From an uncultured Alphaproteobacteria bacterium (lineage in GTDB: Bacteria > Pseudomonadota > Alphaproteobacteria > RF32 > CAG-239): 45,781 bases of DNA. This document shows positions 34,317 through 41,562 of this stretch, piece after piece. The stretch covers positions 1 through 45,781 of the forward strand of contig CALXUQ010000006.1 of NCBI GenBank assembly GCA_944391725.1. Direction: 5' to 3'. The position numbers and the translations under genes are program-made. The notes beneath the pieces are model-generated. The model was not told where the DNA came from. It was given only the letters and a program-made list of their open reading frames with translations, and searched no databases. Position 1 is the first letter of the stretch. Each line of letters begins with the position of its first letter.

Positions 34317-35153
34317 ATGCAAAAATTTACTTATCATTGCCATACAACTTTTTCAGATGGTAAGAGCTCAATTAAGGAAATGTTAGACCGTGCGGTTGAG
34401 CTTGGTTTTACGGAAATTGGCATATCTGATCATTTATCCGTACATAAAAACTTTATGCAAAGTCCGAGTTGGCCAAGGTTTTCCGAATATCACGCACCGC
34501 ATATTTATCGCCAAGAGTTTAAATCGGCTATTAGTGACTTTCAACGTCATGCTGAAAATATTCGGTTGCTGGCAGCAAATTATCCAATCAAAGTCTATGT
34601 CGGCGCCGAAGTAGATTACATGATTTATGACGGCTGGTTAGAAGAATTTATGGAGTTTCGTCAGGAAGTCGACTTGGACTATTATATCACCGGCAACCAT
34701 TATGTGTTTAACAGCAATGGCGAAACACTGTATCATCCGCGCGATATTGCGGTATTGTTTAGTCAAGAAGAACAGGAAGTGATTATTCGCCGTCATTTTA
34801 ACACTCTGGTTACGGCGGTTAAAAGTGGTTTGTTTGAGTTTTTGGCGCATTTAGACTTCATGCGCAAAGCTGAGATTTATAGCTTGGAGCGCTTTGCGTC
34901 GGAAATTGATGAACTCTTGCAGACTCTGGCAGCACGAAATATGCCCGCCGAGATAAATTCCAAAGGGATTAGCAAAAGCGGAGAGCCCTACCCCACCTTA
35001 GAAATCATCAAAAAAATGCGTAATCTCAACATTCCGACCCTAATATCTGATGATGCCCACAAGGCTGAAAATATGGGTAAGGATTACGATAAGGTAGAAA
35101 AAATATTGCAAGAATTAAACTATACTAACCGTTGGAAATTAAACCGAGAATAA
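34317..35153 (+). CDS. PHP-domain phosphatase (histidinol-phosphatase-like), copy 1
   Basis: A 278-residue metal-dependent phosphoesterase of the PHP family. Metal-binding motifs: YHCHTTFSDG at the N-terminus, EIGISDHL, VGAEVDYM, AHLDFMRK and SDDAHKAENMG. It is similar to HisK-type histidinol phosphatases, but no other his gene is in the window, so the substrate is open. The start at 34317 has GGAG 8 bases upstream. Its paralog begins 1 bp after its stop. Confidence 0.87.
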   Translation: MQKFTYHCHTTFSDGKSSIKEMLDRAVELGFTEIGISDHLSVHKNFMQSPSWPRFSEYHAPHIYRQEFKSAISDFQRHAENIRLLAANYPIKVYVGAEVDYMIYDGWLEEFMEFRQEVDLDYYITGNHYVFNSNGETLYHPRDIAVLFSQEEQEVIIRRHFNTLVTAVKSGLFEFLAHLDFMRKAEIYSLERFASEIDELLQTLAARNMPAEINSKGISKSGEPYPTLEIIKKMRNLNIPTLISDDAHKAENMGKDYDKVEKILQELNYTNRWKLNRE

Positions 35154-35154
35154 A

Positions 35155-35973
35155 ATGCAAAATTTCAGTTATCACTCACACACACACGCTTTAAATAAGT
35201 ATGACGGTAAAAATACTGCCGCCGAGATGATAAAACAAGCTGAATTAATTGGCTTTAAGGAGTTAGGCATAACCAATCATCTATGCTATCACCCAAACCT
35301 AACTCCCTCAAACCCGATGGCTTACAATGATATTAAGAAAGCCATTGAGGACTATAAGGCGATTATTGAAGAGATTAGGCAAGCCGCAAAATCGAGTGCG
35401 ATTAAGATATATGCAGGCTTTGAGGTTGACTTTTTTCCCTCCAAGAAATGGCGTGATAGCTTTGAAAAAATCATGTCCGAGATAAAAGCCGATTATTATA
35501 TTGGCGCCTCGCATTTCATGAGAAACAAGGACGAAACCGACATTATCAACCCTTATGATGTGCTGCTGCATGGTTACCCCTACCCGCACGAAGAATTGGT
35601 AAAAAACTTTCCCAACTGCTGGGACAATGTGGTCGAATCTATAAAGAGCGGCTATTTTGCATTCATTGCTCACTTAGATTTATATAAAATTTTCAATTTA
35701 GGGGTTGGACCGGAATGGGATAAGCCCAAATGGAAAATAATCGATGCGTTAAGCGAATCAAAACAGCCCTATGAACTAAATACTTCAGGCTGGAACAAAT
35801 GTAACGAACAACATCCGCATACTTGGATGTTAAAGGAGTTGAATCGGCGAGATGTTCCGGTAGTAATTTCCGATGACGCGCATAGCACGGCAATGTTGGG
35901 ACAGCATTATCAACGTGCTGAAGATTTGCTACAAGAAATTGGTTATCAAAAGCGGTTCAAATTTCCGTTCTAA
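35155..35973 (+). CDS. PHP-domain phosphatase (histidinol-phosphatase-like), copy 2
   Basis: A 272-residue paralog of the preceding gene, with the same motif order: YHSHTHALNKYDGKN, ELGITNHL, AGFEVDF, AHLDLYK and SDDAHSTAMLG. The ligand positions are conserved in both, but SDG becomes YDG and GISDH becomes GITNH. Asn in place of the usual Asp in the second motif may change metal binding or activity. It is cotranscribed with copy 1. A 153-bp gap follows before rsmG. Confidence 0.87.
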   Translation: MQNFSYHSHTHALNKYDGKNTAAEMIKQAELIGFKELGITNHLCYHPNLTPSNPMAYNDIKKAIEDYKAIIEEIRQAAKSSAIKIYAGFEVDFFPSKKWRDSFEKIMSEIKADYYIGASHFMRNKDETDIINPYDVLLHGYPYPHEELVKNFPNCWDNVVESIKSGYFAFIAHLDLYKIFNLGVGPEWDKPKWKIIDALSESKQPYELNTSGWNKCNEQHPHTWMLKELNRRDVPVVISDDAHSTAMLGQHYQRAEDLLQEIGYQKRFKFPF

Positions 35974-36126
35974 CCAGCCGCTGATATGGTTAAATTTTTG
36001 AAAATTATAAGAAATAGATTCAAGAAATAGTGTTTAAGTGTTTGAATTTAAAATATTTTTAAAATCGTGTTCATAACTTGGTTATTTTAGTTTTAAAATC
36101 TCAAATAAAATTATATAAATTTAGGT

Positions 36127-36756
36127 ATGAAAAATACCGTAGACAAATATAATGTTTCACGTGAAACATACGAGCTTTTAAAACGCTATGAGGCATCTCT
36201 CAGCGAGTGGCAACAGAAGATGAACCTGGTTAGCCGCAACTCACTGGCCGATGCTTGGAAGCGTCATTTTTTAGACTCAATGCAGCTGTTTTCTCTGCTC
36301 TCAAAAGATGCCAAAGTTGTCTATGATTTTGGCTCTGGCGCTGGCTTTCCGGGGATGGTGCTGGCGATTATGGCTAAGGAAAAAACACCGTATTTAAAAT
36401 TTAAATTGGTCGAAAGTATTAAAAAGAAAACGCTGTATTTAAATGCCGTGAAAGAGTTAACCGGCGCTAACGTCGAAATCATTAACGACCGTATTGAAAA
36501 TATTGAAGCCGAAAAGGCGGATGCCATCACCTCTCGGGCAATGTGTGCATTACCCGAACTTCTGAAATATTCGCGTCCCTTCTGCGGTAAGGATACAAAG
36601 CTCATTTTCCTCAAAGGAAGGAGCTACGAGCAAGAGGTTGCTTCTGCTAAGAAAGACTGGAAATTTAATCTGGAAATTATTCAAAACCAAGAAAGTGAAG
36701 ACGGAGTGATTTTAGTCATTACCGACTTACATCATAAGGGAGAAAAAAATGCCTAG
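36127..36756 (+). CDS. rsmG: 16S rRNA (guanine(527)-N7)-methyltransferase RsmG
   Basis: A 209-residue SAM methyltransferase that modifies G527 in 16S rRNA. WQQKMNLVSRNS near the start, RHFLDSMQLF, the SAM loop YDFGSGAGFPGMVLAIM and the TSRAMCALPELL block are diagnostic. A perfect parS site lies at codons 9-14, so the protein sequence there (NVSRETYE) partly reflects the DNA site. It overlaps parA by 8 bp. Two AACACTGTATTTAAA-type motifs lie only 45 bp apart inside it. Confidence 0.96.
   Translation: MKNTVDKYNVSRETYELLKRYEASLSEWQQKMNLVSRNSLADAWKRHFLDSMQLFSLLSKDAKVVYDFGSGAGFPGMVLAIMAKEKTPYLKFKLVESIKKKTLYLNAVKELTGANVEIINDRIENIEAEKADAITSRAMCALPELLKYSRPFCGKDTKLIFLKGRSYEQEVASAKKDWKFNLEIIQNQESEDGVILVITDLHHKGEKNA
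36153..36168. promoter_or_regulatory. parS site in rsmG
   Basis: TGTTTCACGTGAAACA, a perfect 16-bp match to the ParB-binding consensus, about 600 bp before parA. Confidence 0.95.
36384..36398 (+). repeat. AACACTGTATTTAAA motif, first copy in rsmG
   Basis: One base differs (AACACCG...). Read as Thr-Pro-Tyr-Leu. Confidence 0.6.
36429..36443 (+). repeat. AACACTGTATTTAAA motif, second copy in rsmG
   Basis: One base differs (AACGCTG...). Read as Thr-Leu-Tyr-Leu. Exactly 45 bp after the previous copy. Confidence 0.6.
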
Positions 36757-37525
36757 AATTATTGCTATTGCTAATCGTAAAGGCGGCGTGGGCAAAACCA
36801 CTACCACAATTAATGTTGCAACAGCTATGGCGGCTGTCGGCAAAAAGGTTTTGGTTATTGACCTTGATCCGCAAGGTAATGCTTCAACCTCGATGGGAAT
36901 TAATAAGCGTGGACGCATGGCCTCTTCCTATGAAGTCTTGATTGGTGAAAGAAAAATAACTGAGGCTGTGGTTTGGACTGAAATTCCCAACTTTTCACTT
37001 GTTCCCTCCTCACCTGATTTGGCTGGTGCCGAAATTGAGTTGGTAGATATGGAAAATCGCGAATTTACTCTCAAACGTGCCCTGATGCGTGACGCTATTA
37101 ATTACGACTATGTCCTGATTGATTGCCCGCCCTCTTTGAGCTTGGTTACTATCAATGCACTGGTCGCCGCCAACGCGGTAATTGTGCCTTTGCAGTGTGA
37201 ATTCTTGGCTCTTGAAGGTATTACGGATTTAATCAGAAATATTAATTTGATTAAAAAGCATTTTAACCCCAGCTTGGAACTGCAAGGTGTGGTCCTAACC
37301 ATGTATGACCGCCGCAACAATCTTTCCCAAATGGTTGAAGATGATGTCAGAAGCTTTTTCGGTAAAAAAGTATATCAAACCGTAATCCCGCGGAATGTCA
37401 GAATCTCGGAAGCCCCGTCGCACGGTAAGCCGGTCTTGCTTTATGACTTCAAATGCCCCGGCTCCCAAGCTTACATTAATTTAACCGGAGAAGTATTGAA
37501 AAGAGAAAAGGAATTAGCCGCATGA
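36749..37525 (+). CDS. parA: Chromosome-partitioning ATPase ParA (Soj)
   Basis: A 258-residue deviant Walker-A ATPase that forms gradients on the nucleoid to move ParB-parS complexes. NRKGGVGKTTTTINVATAMA (with the signature Lys), DLDPQGNASTSMG, LIDCPPSLSLVTINAL and EFLALEGITDL are all family blocks. The length fits chromosomal ParA, without the N-terminal HTH of plasmid type Ia proteins. It overlaps rsmG (8 bp) and parB (ATGA), the standard rsmG-parA-parB operon. Confidence 0.97.
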   Translation: MPRIIAIANRKGGVGKTTTTINVATAMAAVGKKVLVIDLDPQGNASTSMGINKRGRMASSYEVLIGERKITEAVVWTEIPNFSLVPSSPDLAGAEIELVDMENREFTLKRALMRDAINYDYVLIDCPPSLSLVTINALVAANAVIVPLQCEFLALEGITDLIRNINLIKKHFNPSLELQGVVLTMYDRRNNLSQMVEDDVRSFFGKKVYQTVIPRNVRISEAPSHGKPVLLYDFKCPGSQAYINLTGEVLKREKELAA

Positions 37526-38529
37526 TTGATAACGAATTAGATGCCCTGCTCGGCAAAGAAGATAACAGTCACACTAAACGCAAGAGCTTGGGTCGTGGAC
37601 TTGGTGCATTGTTGGGTGAAGATGATAATCTCGATTTTCAAAATTCTGAAACCAATAAAGCCGCACAAAATAAAATAGACATTAATCAGATAGTACCCGG
37701 CAAATATCAACCTCGTACCGAATTCGACCAAGAAGCGCTAAATTCCCTCGCCTCATCAATTAAAGAGAAAGGAATCCTACAGCCGCTTTTGGTAAGAAAA
37801 ACAGGCGATAAATATGAAATTATTGCCGGTGAAAGACGTTGGCGAGCCGCTAAGCTGGCTGGTTTACAAGAAGTTCCGGTCATAGAAAAAGATTTGAGCG
37901 ACCAAGAAGTTTTGGAAGTTGCTTTGGTAGAAAATCTCCTGCGCGAAAATTTATCCGCCATTGAAGAAGCCGAAGGAATGCAGCGCCTGATAGATGAGTT
38001 TTCTCATACCCAAGAGGCTCTGTCACAAATTGTCGGTAAATCACGCAGTCATGTAGCTAATATGTTACGACTGCTAAGCTTACCTGAAAGCATTAAAAAC
38101 CTCATCAAAGAGGGTAAGCTTTCGGCCGGACACGCCAGAGCCCTGGTCGGATTGGATAATGCCGAAGCCATCGCCAAGGAAATTGTCGAAAAAGGATTGA
38201 GCGTGCGCCAGGTTGAAGAGTTAGTCGCCAAGCTCAAAGATAAAACTCCACAACCATCGGCTAAAAAAGCTTCCTCCAAAGATGAAGACATAGCCGAAAT
38301 TGAAAAAGACCTCATCAAGAAATTAGGTCTGAGAATTAAAATCAGCCCAAGCAAACAAGGCGGCGGAAAAGTAGTAATGCAATATGCCTCCGTTGCCGAG
38401 TTGGACATGATTTTAAACATACTGGAAGGCAACCGTCAGAACGAGAGCCTGCCAACCTCGAACACTGTATTTAAAGCTCCGGAACCAACCGCAGCCACAG
38501 ATAAATTCACTATTAAAATGATTGATTAA
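37522..38529 (+). CDS. parB: Chromosome-partitioning protein ParB (Spo0J)
   Basis: A 335-residue CTP-dependent DNA clamp that loads at parS. KRKSLGRGLGALLGE at the N-terminus binds ParA; IVPGKYQPRTEFD, the GERRWRAAKLAG motif and ALVENLLRENLSAIEEA form the CTPase part; the helix-turn-helix follows (TQEALSQIVGKSRSHVANMLRLLSLP is the recognition region). The C-terminal dimerisation domain ends the protein. The AACACTGTATTTAAA motif lies near the 3' end (38461). Confidence 0.97.
   Translation: MIDNELDALLGKEDNSHTKRKSLGRGLGALLGEDDNLDFQNSETNKAAQNKIDINQIVPGKYQPRTEFDQEALNSLASSIKEKGILQPLLVRKTGDKYEIIAGERRWRAAKLAGLQEVPVIEKDLSDQEVLEVALVENLLRENLSAIEEAEGMQRLIDEFSHTQEALSQIVGKSRSHVANMLRLLSLPESIKNLIKEGKLSAGHARALVGLDNAEAIAKEIVEKGLSVRQVEELVAKLKDKTPQPSAKKASSKDEDIAEIEKDLIKKLGLRIKISPSKQGGGKVVMQYASVAELDMILNILEGNRQNESLPTSNTVFKAPEPTAATDKFTIKMID
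38461..38475 (+). repeat. AACACTGTATTTAAA motif, copy in parB
   Basis: Exact consensus, read as Asn-Thr-Val-Phe-Lys, the same frame as the mnmE copy. Confidence 0.6.
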
Positions 38530-38542
38530 CAGGAGGACTAAA

Positions 38543-38794
38543 ATGAGTATTTTAGATAACATGATCCAACGGTGCGCCGAAGCCGGCTACACCCCGACCA
38601 AAAACATTGAAAAAATTGCCAATGCCAAAAAGATGATGTTTGGCGAGCAAGAATGGCAACGCTGTCCCTGCGACGGCAAAAACCCGGCCCGCTACTGCAT
38701 TTCTGAGCAATGCCGCAAAGATATTGAAGAAAAAGGCGTATGCCATTGCAATTGTTATACCAAAGCAGACCTGCAAAAAACCGCCAATTCATAA
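38543..38794 (+). CDS. Small ferredoxin-thioredoxin-reductase-like Cys protein
   Basis: An 83-residue protein with eight Cys. The core CPC (41-43), C52, C57 and GVCHC (67-69) resembles the catalytic chain of ferredoxin-thioredoxin reductase, where six Cys hold a 4Fe-4S cluster next to a redox disulfide. Compared with that family (CPC-x16-CPC-x8-CHC) the spacing is shorter and the second CPC is replaced by CISEQC. The start at 38543 has AGGAGG upstream, 13 bp after the parB stop. It may be an iron-sulfur redox protein; the exact role is unknown. Confidence 0.65.
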   Translation: MSILDNMIQRCAEAGYTPTKNIEKIANAKKMMFGEQEWQRCPCDGKNPARYCISEQCRKDIEEKGVCHCNCYTKADLQKTANS

Positions 38795-38805
38795 ACTACA
38801 TACCA

Positions 38806-38842
38806 ATAAAAAAGCTCCGTACGATTACGGAGCTTTTTTTTA
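38806..38842. terminator. Bidirectional terminator between the FTR-like gene and thyX
   Basis: GCTCCGTA (38814-38821) / TACGGAGC (38826-38833), loop CGAT, with long A and T runs on the outer sides. Confidence 0.93.
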
Positions 38843-38853
38843 TGCAAAATGTT

Positions 38854-39507
38854 CTATGCCGCAACAACCGGCTCATCTTCAATCAGCGGAATATCATCAA
38901 ACAGCACCGGAATTTTCTGCTTAAATTCTTTTAAGACCATTTTCATCACTTGTTGCACACTTGGGTGAGCCGCCGGCGCAGTTCTCAGGCGCAGCACGTG
39001 ACGCCATTCGCGCAAATTTGCGGTCATGATAATTTCTGACTTGGTTGAGTGCGGAAGTAACATTCTGCAAGCATCAGCCTTACACCCGAGTTCAGCCATT
39101 TTGAGATAAGATTTCTCAATATCTTTCATACAATTGAGCCAAACGTCGTACTGAGGAGTACCTTCCGGAATATTAACCGGTTTCATCACCGAAATTTCAT
39201 TGCCGAATTTATCTTTGGAATAAAGACAATAACGAGTGCTTTCCACTGCAAAACTAACTAACCGATGCCGAGTAATATCTTTCAGCACGCCGGTATCCGC
39301 AATAATTTTAAGCGAAATTGAAAAATGTTCAATCATTGCCTCATGACCAAGATCAATCAGTTTCTTAATCATTTTGGGTGCAGATTCATCAGTAATTTTA
39401 TCTTCGCTTTTGTAGCAGTTACGAGCGCAACGCTCCAGATGTTTTAAAATTTCCGTACCGTTAAGCGGTGTAAAAATTTCCACACTCGGTTCAATTATTT
39501 TAACCAT
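38854..39507 (-). CDS. thyX: Flavin-dependent thymidylate synthase ThyX
   Basis: A 217-residue FAD enzyme that makes dTMP from dUMP using methylenetetrahydrofolate and NAD(P)H, in place of ThyA. The ThyX motif is RHRLVSFAVESTR (Arg80-Arg92), preceded by HEAMIEHFSISLKI and followed by LPHSTKSEIIMTANLREWRHVL. The length is normal. The start codon is preceded by AAGGGGG at good spacing, but that site lies within one arm of a long hairpin (39509-39556). It runs on the opposite strand to the rest of this arm. Confidence 0.96.
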   Translation of the reverse strand: MVKIIEPSVEIFTPLNGTEILKHLERCARNCYKSEDKITDESAPKMIKKLIDLGHEAMIEHFSISLKIIADTGVLKDITRHRLVSFAVESTRYCLYSKDKFGNEISVMKPVNIPEGTPQYDVWLNCMKDIEKSYLKMAELGCKADACRMLLPHSTKSEIIMTANLREWRHVLRLRTAPAAHPSVQQVMKMVLKEFKQKIPVLFDDIPLIEDEPVVAA

Positions 39508-39508
39508 A

Positions 39509-39556
39509 TTATCCCCCTTAAATTGTTTACTTCATTGTAAAACAAATGGGGGATAA
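39509..39556 (-). promoter_or_regulatory. Hairpin covering the thyX ribosome binding site
   Basis: In the minus-strand RNA, TTATCCCCC (39556-39548) is exactly complementary to GGGGGATAA (39517-39509), the ribosome binding site of thyX. An inner stem TTGTTTTAC / GTAAACAA with one bulged base and the loop AATGAA continues the fold. The start codon follows 1 base after the hairpin. Folding would block translation initiation. Confidence 0.65.
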
Positions 39557-39650
39557 GACAAGCTAAAGTCGAGAGTATTTCACAACAAAGTAAGAATATA
39601 TTTACCAAATCTCGTTATAAAGAAAAGACAACAGCGCGCGGAGATTAAAA

Positions 39651-40574
39651 ATGATGTTTGTAAAAAAATTTCTGTATGGTTTAGGTGCGGTTTTACTCAT
39701 TTTATGGGGAGGCGCCGGAACCCAGAGTCAAAATATATTATTGCAAGGCGGCGGTTTTATCGGGCTGTTTATCGGTCTGGTTGTATTGTATTTATTTTTG
39801 AAAATGGCCTGGCGCGCCATGGGTTGCTTGCCCTCATTTTTAATTTTCGCGGGCATATCGCTGTTTATTTTATATGCCATTGGCGCATTCAATGGTGGTA
39901 TAGGTAATATTGGCAATAACCTAAAGAGTTTTTTAGGGCAAAAGCCGCAAAACTACAGCCAGCCTTTGCCTCCTCCGGGAGCTATGGAGCAAGCAGATGA
40001 GGAAACCACCGGAGATAAGATAGGCAATTTTGTTGATAATATCTCTGAAAAATTTGGCTCTTCACCCCAGCGCCGTGCCCCCTCAATTGAGAATTATCCG
40101 CTTATCCGCAGTTCGGCACGAGTTGTTAGGGGTGATACCCTAAAGATTCAGGGATATTATTTCAGATTATATGGGATTGATGCTCCCGATACGGACCAAA
40201 CCTGCGCCGATAAGAACAAGCGCTCGTATAAATGCGGTCAGAAAGCCGCTACTTGGCTGAGAGATTGGATATTAGACTATGAGTTAGAATGTCGGATCAT
40301 GCAGCAAGACCAGCGTGGAAATATGGCCGGGGTGTGTTTTTTGGGAGAATATGATTTGGGCGCCGCCATTGTAACCGCCGGTTGGGCATTGGCCGCTACT
40401 AAATATACCGATATTTATGCTCCCTATGAGCAAGAAGCGCGCCGCAACAAAAACGGCTTGTGGAGTGGTAGTTTTTATCGACCGGAGGACTGGCGGGTCT
40501 TAAAAACTCAAAAGCCCGACATAAAGATTATCAAACCCAAAAACCCCAAGAAAAAGGGCATATGGGGGTTTTAG
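39651..40574 (+). CDS. Membrane-anchored thermonuclease (SNase-like) protein
   Basis: A 307-residue protein with about three N-terminal helices (residues about 7-90) including a Gly-rich end. A polar linker and a staphylococcal-nuclease-type domain follow (about 145-290): ARVVRGDTLKIQGYYFRLYGIDAPD, DQRGNMAGVCFLGEYDLG (conserved Arg), and YAPYEQEARRNKNGLW. Such domains cut RNA and DNA with calcium. The anchor suggests action at the membrane or in the periplasm. The start has GGAG upstream. tsaE starts 1 bp after its stop. Confidence 0.85.
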   Translation: MMFVKKFLYGLGAVLLILWGGAGTQSQNILLQGGGFIGLFIGLVVLYLFLKMAWRAMGCLPSFLIFAGISLFILYAIGAFNGGIGNIGNNLKSFLGQKPQNYSQPLPPPGAMEQADEETTGDKIGNFVDNISEKFGSSPQRRAPSIENYPLIRSSARVVRGDTLKIQGYYFRLYGIDAPDTDQTCADKNKRSYKCGQKAATWLRDWILDYELECRIMQQDQRGNMAGVCFLGEYDLGAAIVTAGWALAATKYTDIYAPYEQEARRNKNGLWSGSFYRPEDWRVLKTQKPDIKIIKPKNPKKKGIWGF

Positions 40575-40575
40575 C

Positions 40576-41049
40576 ATGACAGATAAAGATTTTGAATATT
40601 TCAGTAATTCTGAAAGCGATACCATTGCATTGGGTAAAAAACTGGCCCGCATAGCTAAAAGGGGAGATACCTTTGCGTTGTTTGGCACTTTAGGCATGGG
40701 CAAAAGCGTTTTGGCTCGCGCTTTTATACAAGAGCTGAGCGGTGCCACAGAAGTCCCGAGCCCGACTTTTACCTTGTTGCAAAGTTATGAAGGACCAGAT
40801 TTTGAAATTTATCACTTTGACTTGTATCGCCTAAAAAGTCCGGAAGAAATTTTTGAGATTGGCATGGAAGATGCGCTTTATGATGGTGCTTGCCTCATTG
40901 AGTGGCCCGAGCGCATGGGCGGATATCTGCCGCGCGATATGTTTAGGGTTGAGTTTGAGCCGGAAGGTGAGGGGCGAAAGATAAGTATTAGCACCACATC
41001 AGAAGATAAACGTCAACGCTTGATGCAAATAGGCGAGGGGGCAAGATGA
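40576..41049 (+). CDS. tsaE: tRNA threonylcarbamoyladenosine biosynthesis ATPase TsaE
   Basis: A 157-residue P-loop ATPase that works with TsaD and TsaB in t6A synthesis (tsaD is at 19175). Visible motifs: FGTLGMGKSVLARAFIQEL (P-loop), VPSPTFTLLQSYEG, IYHFDLYRLKSPEEI and CLIEWPERMG. It overlaps hprK by ATGA, a pairing common in alphaproteobacteria. Confidence 0.95.
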   Translation: MTDKDFEYFSNSESDTIALGKKLARIAKRGDTFALFGTLGMGKSVLARAFIQELSGATEVPSPTFTLLQSYEGPDFEIYHFDLYRLKSPEEIFEIGMEDALYDGACLIEWPERMGGYLPRDMFRVEFEPEGEGRKISISTTSEDKRQRLMQIGEGAR

Positions 41050-41474
41050 GCAACATTCATGCCTCTTGTGTTTCCTGGCAAGACAAGGGAATTTTGCTGT
41101 TGGGCAGGTCTGGCCGTGGCAAATCAGATTTATGCCTGCGTTTGATTAGTAAATATGATGCAGTTTTGGTGGCTGATGACAGGGTAGATTTAAATGTTTC
41201 CCGTGAAACAATTTTGGCCTCTGCGCCTAAAATATTGCAAGGTATGTTGGAAGTCCGCGGAGTTGGAATTTTGCAGTTGCCGTTTGTTAAACAAACCAAG
41301 TTGGATTTGGTCGTTGAGCTGGTGGAAGATTTATCTGAAATTGAGCGCCTTCCTGAGCCTCAAAGTTGGGATTATGAGGGTGTAAAGCTTCCGCTGATAA
41401 AGCTTTTTGGCTTTGAGGTTTCTGCCGCAGATAAAATCATCGCTACCTTACGATGGCCAAGAGCTGTAAAATAG
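41046..41474 (+). CDS. hprK: HPr kinase/phosphorylase, short alphaproteobacterial form
   Basis: A 142-residue protein with only the C-terminal kinase domain of HprK, as in other alphaproteobacteria. P-loop LLGRSGRGKSDLCLRLI, VADDRVDLNV, and the HprK signature LEVRGVGILQLPFV are seen. It would phosphorylate a serine of an HPr protein in the nitrogen-type PTS control system. No PTS gene is in the window. A parS-type site lies at 41195 inside the gene (the encoded NVSRET repeats the residues encoded by the rsmG site). Confidence 0.92.
   Translation: MSNIHASCVSWQDKGILLLGRSGRGKSDLCLRLISKYDAVLVADDRVDLNVSRETILASAPKILQGMLEVRGVGILQLPFVKQTKLDLVVELVEDLSEIERLPEPQSWDYEGVKLPLIKLFGFEVSAADKIIATLRWPRAVK
41195..41210. 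promoter_or_regulatory. parS variant in hprK
   Basis: TGTTTCCCGTGAAACA, one base from the perfect palindrome (C for A in the centre). The same amino acids as in the rsmG site would be possible with other codons. Confidence 0.75.
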
Positions 41475-41562
41475 CTTGTGATGAGTTTGATAAGTTTGTT
41501 GATTTTCGGGGCAGTTAGTTCTAATATGCTCACAAATTGATTTAACAGATGAGAGAATTTCC

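Noticed and set aside
32833-39542. An identical 14-mer (ACTTCATTGTAAAA) at 32833 and 39529
   Set aside because: Only two copies in AT-rich intergenic DNA; a chance match of this length is expected in a window of this size.
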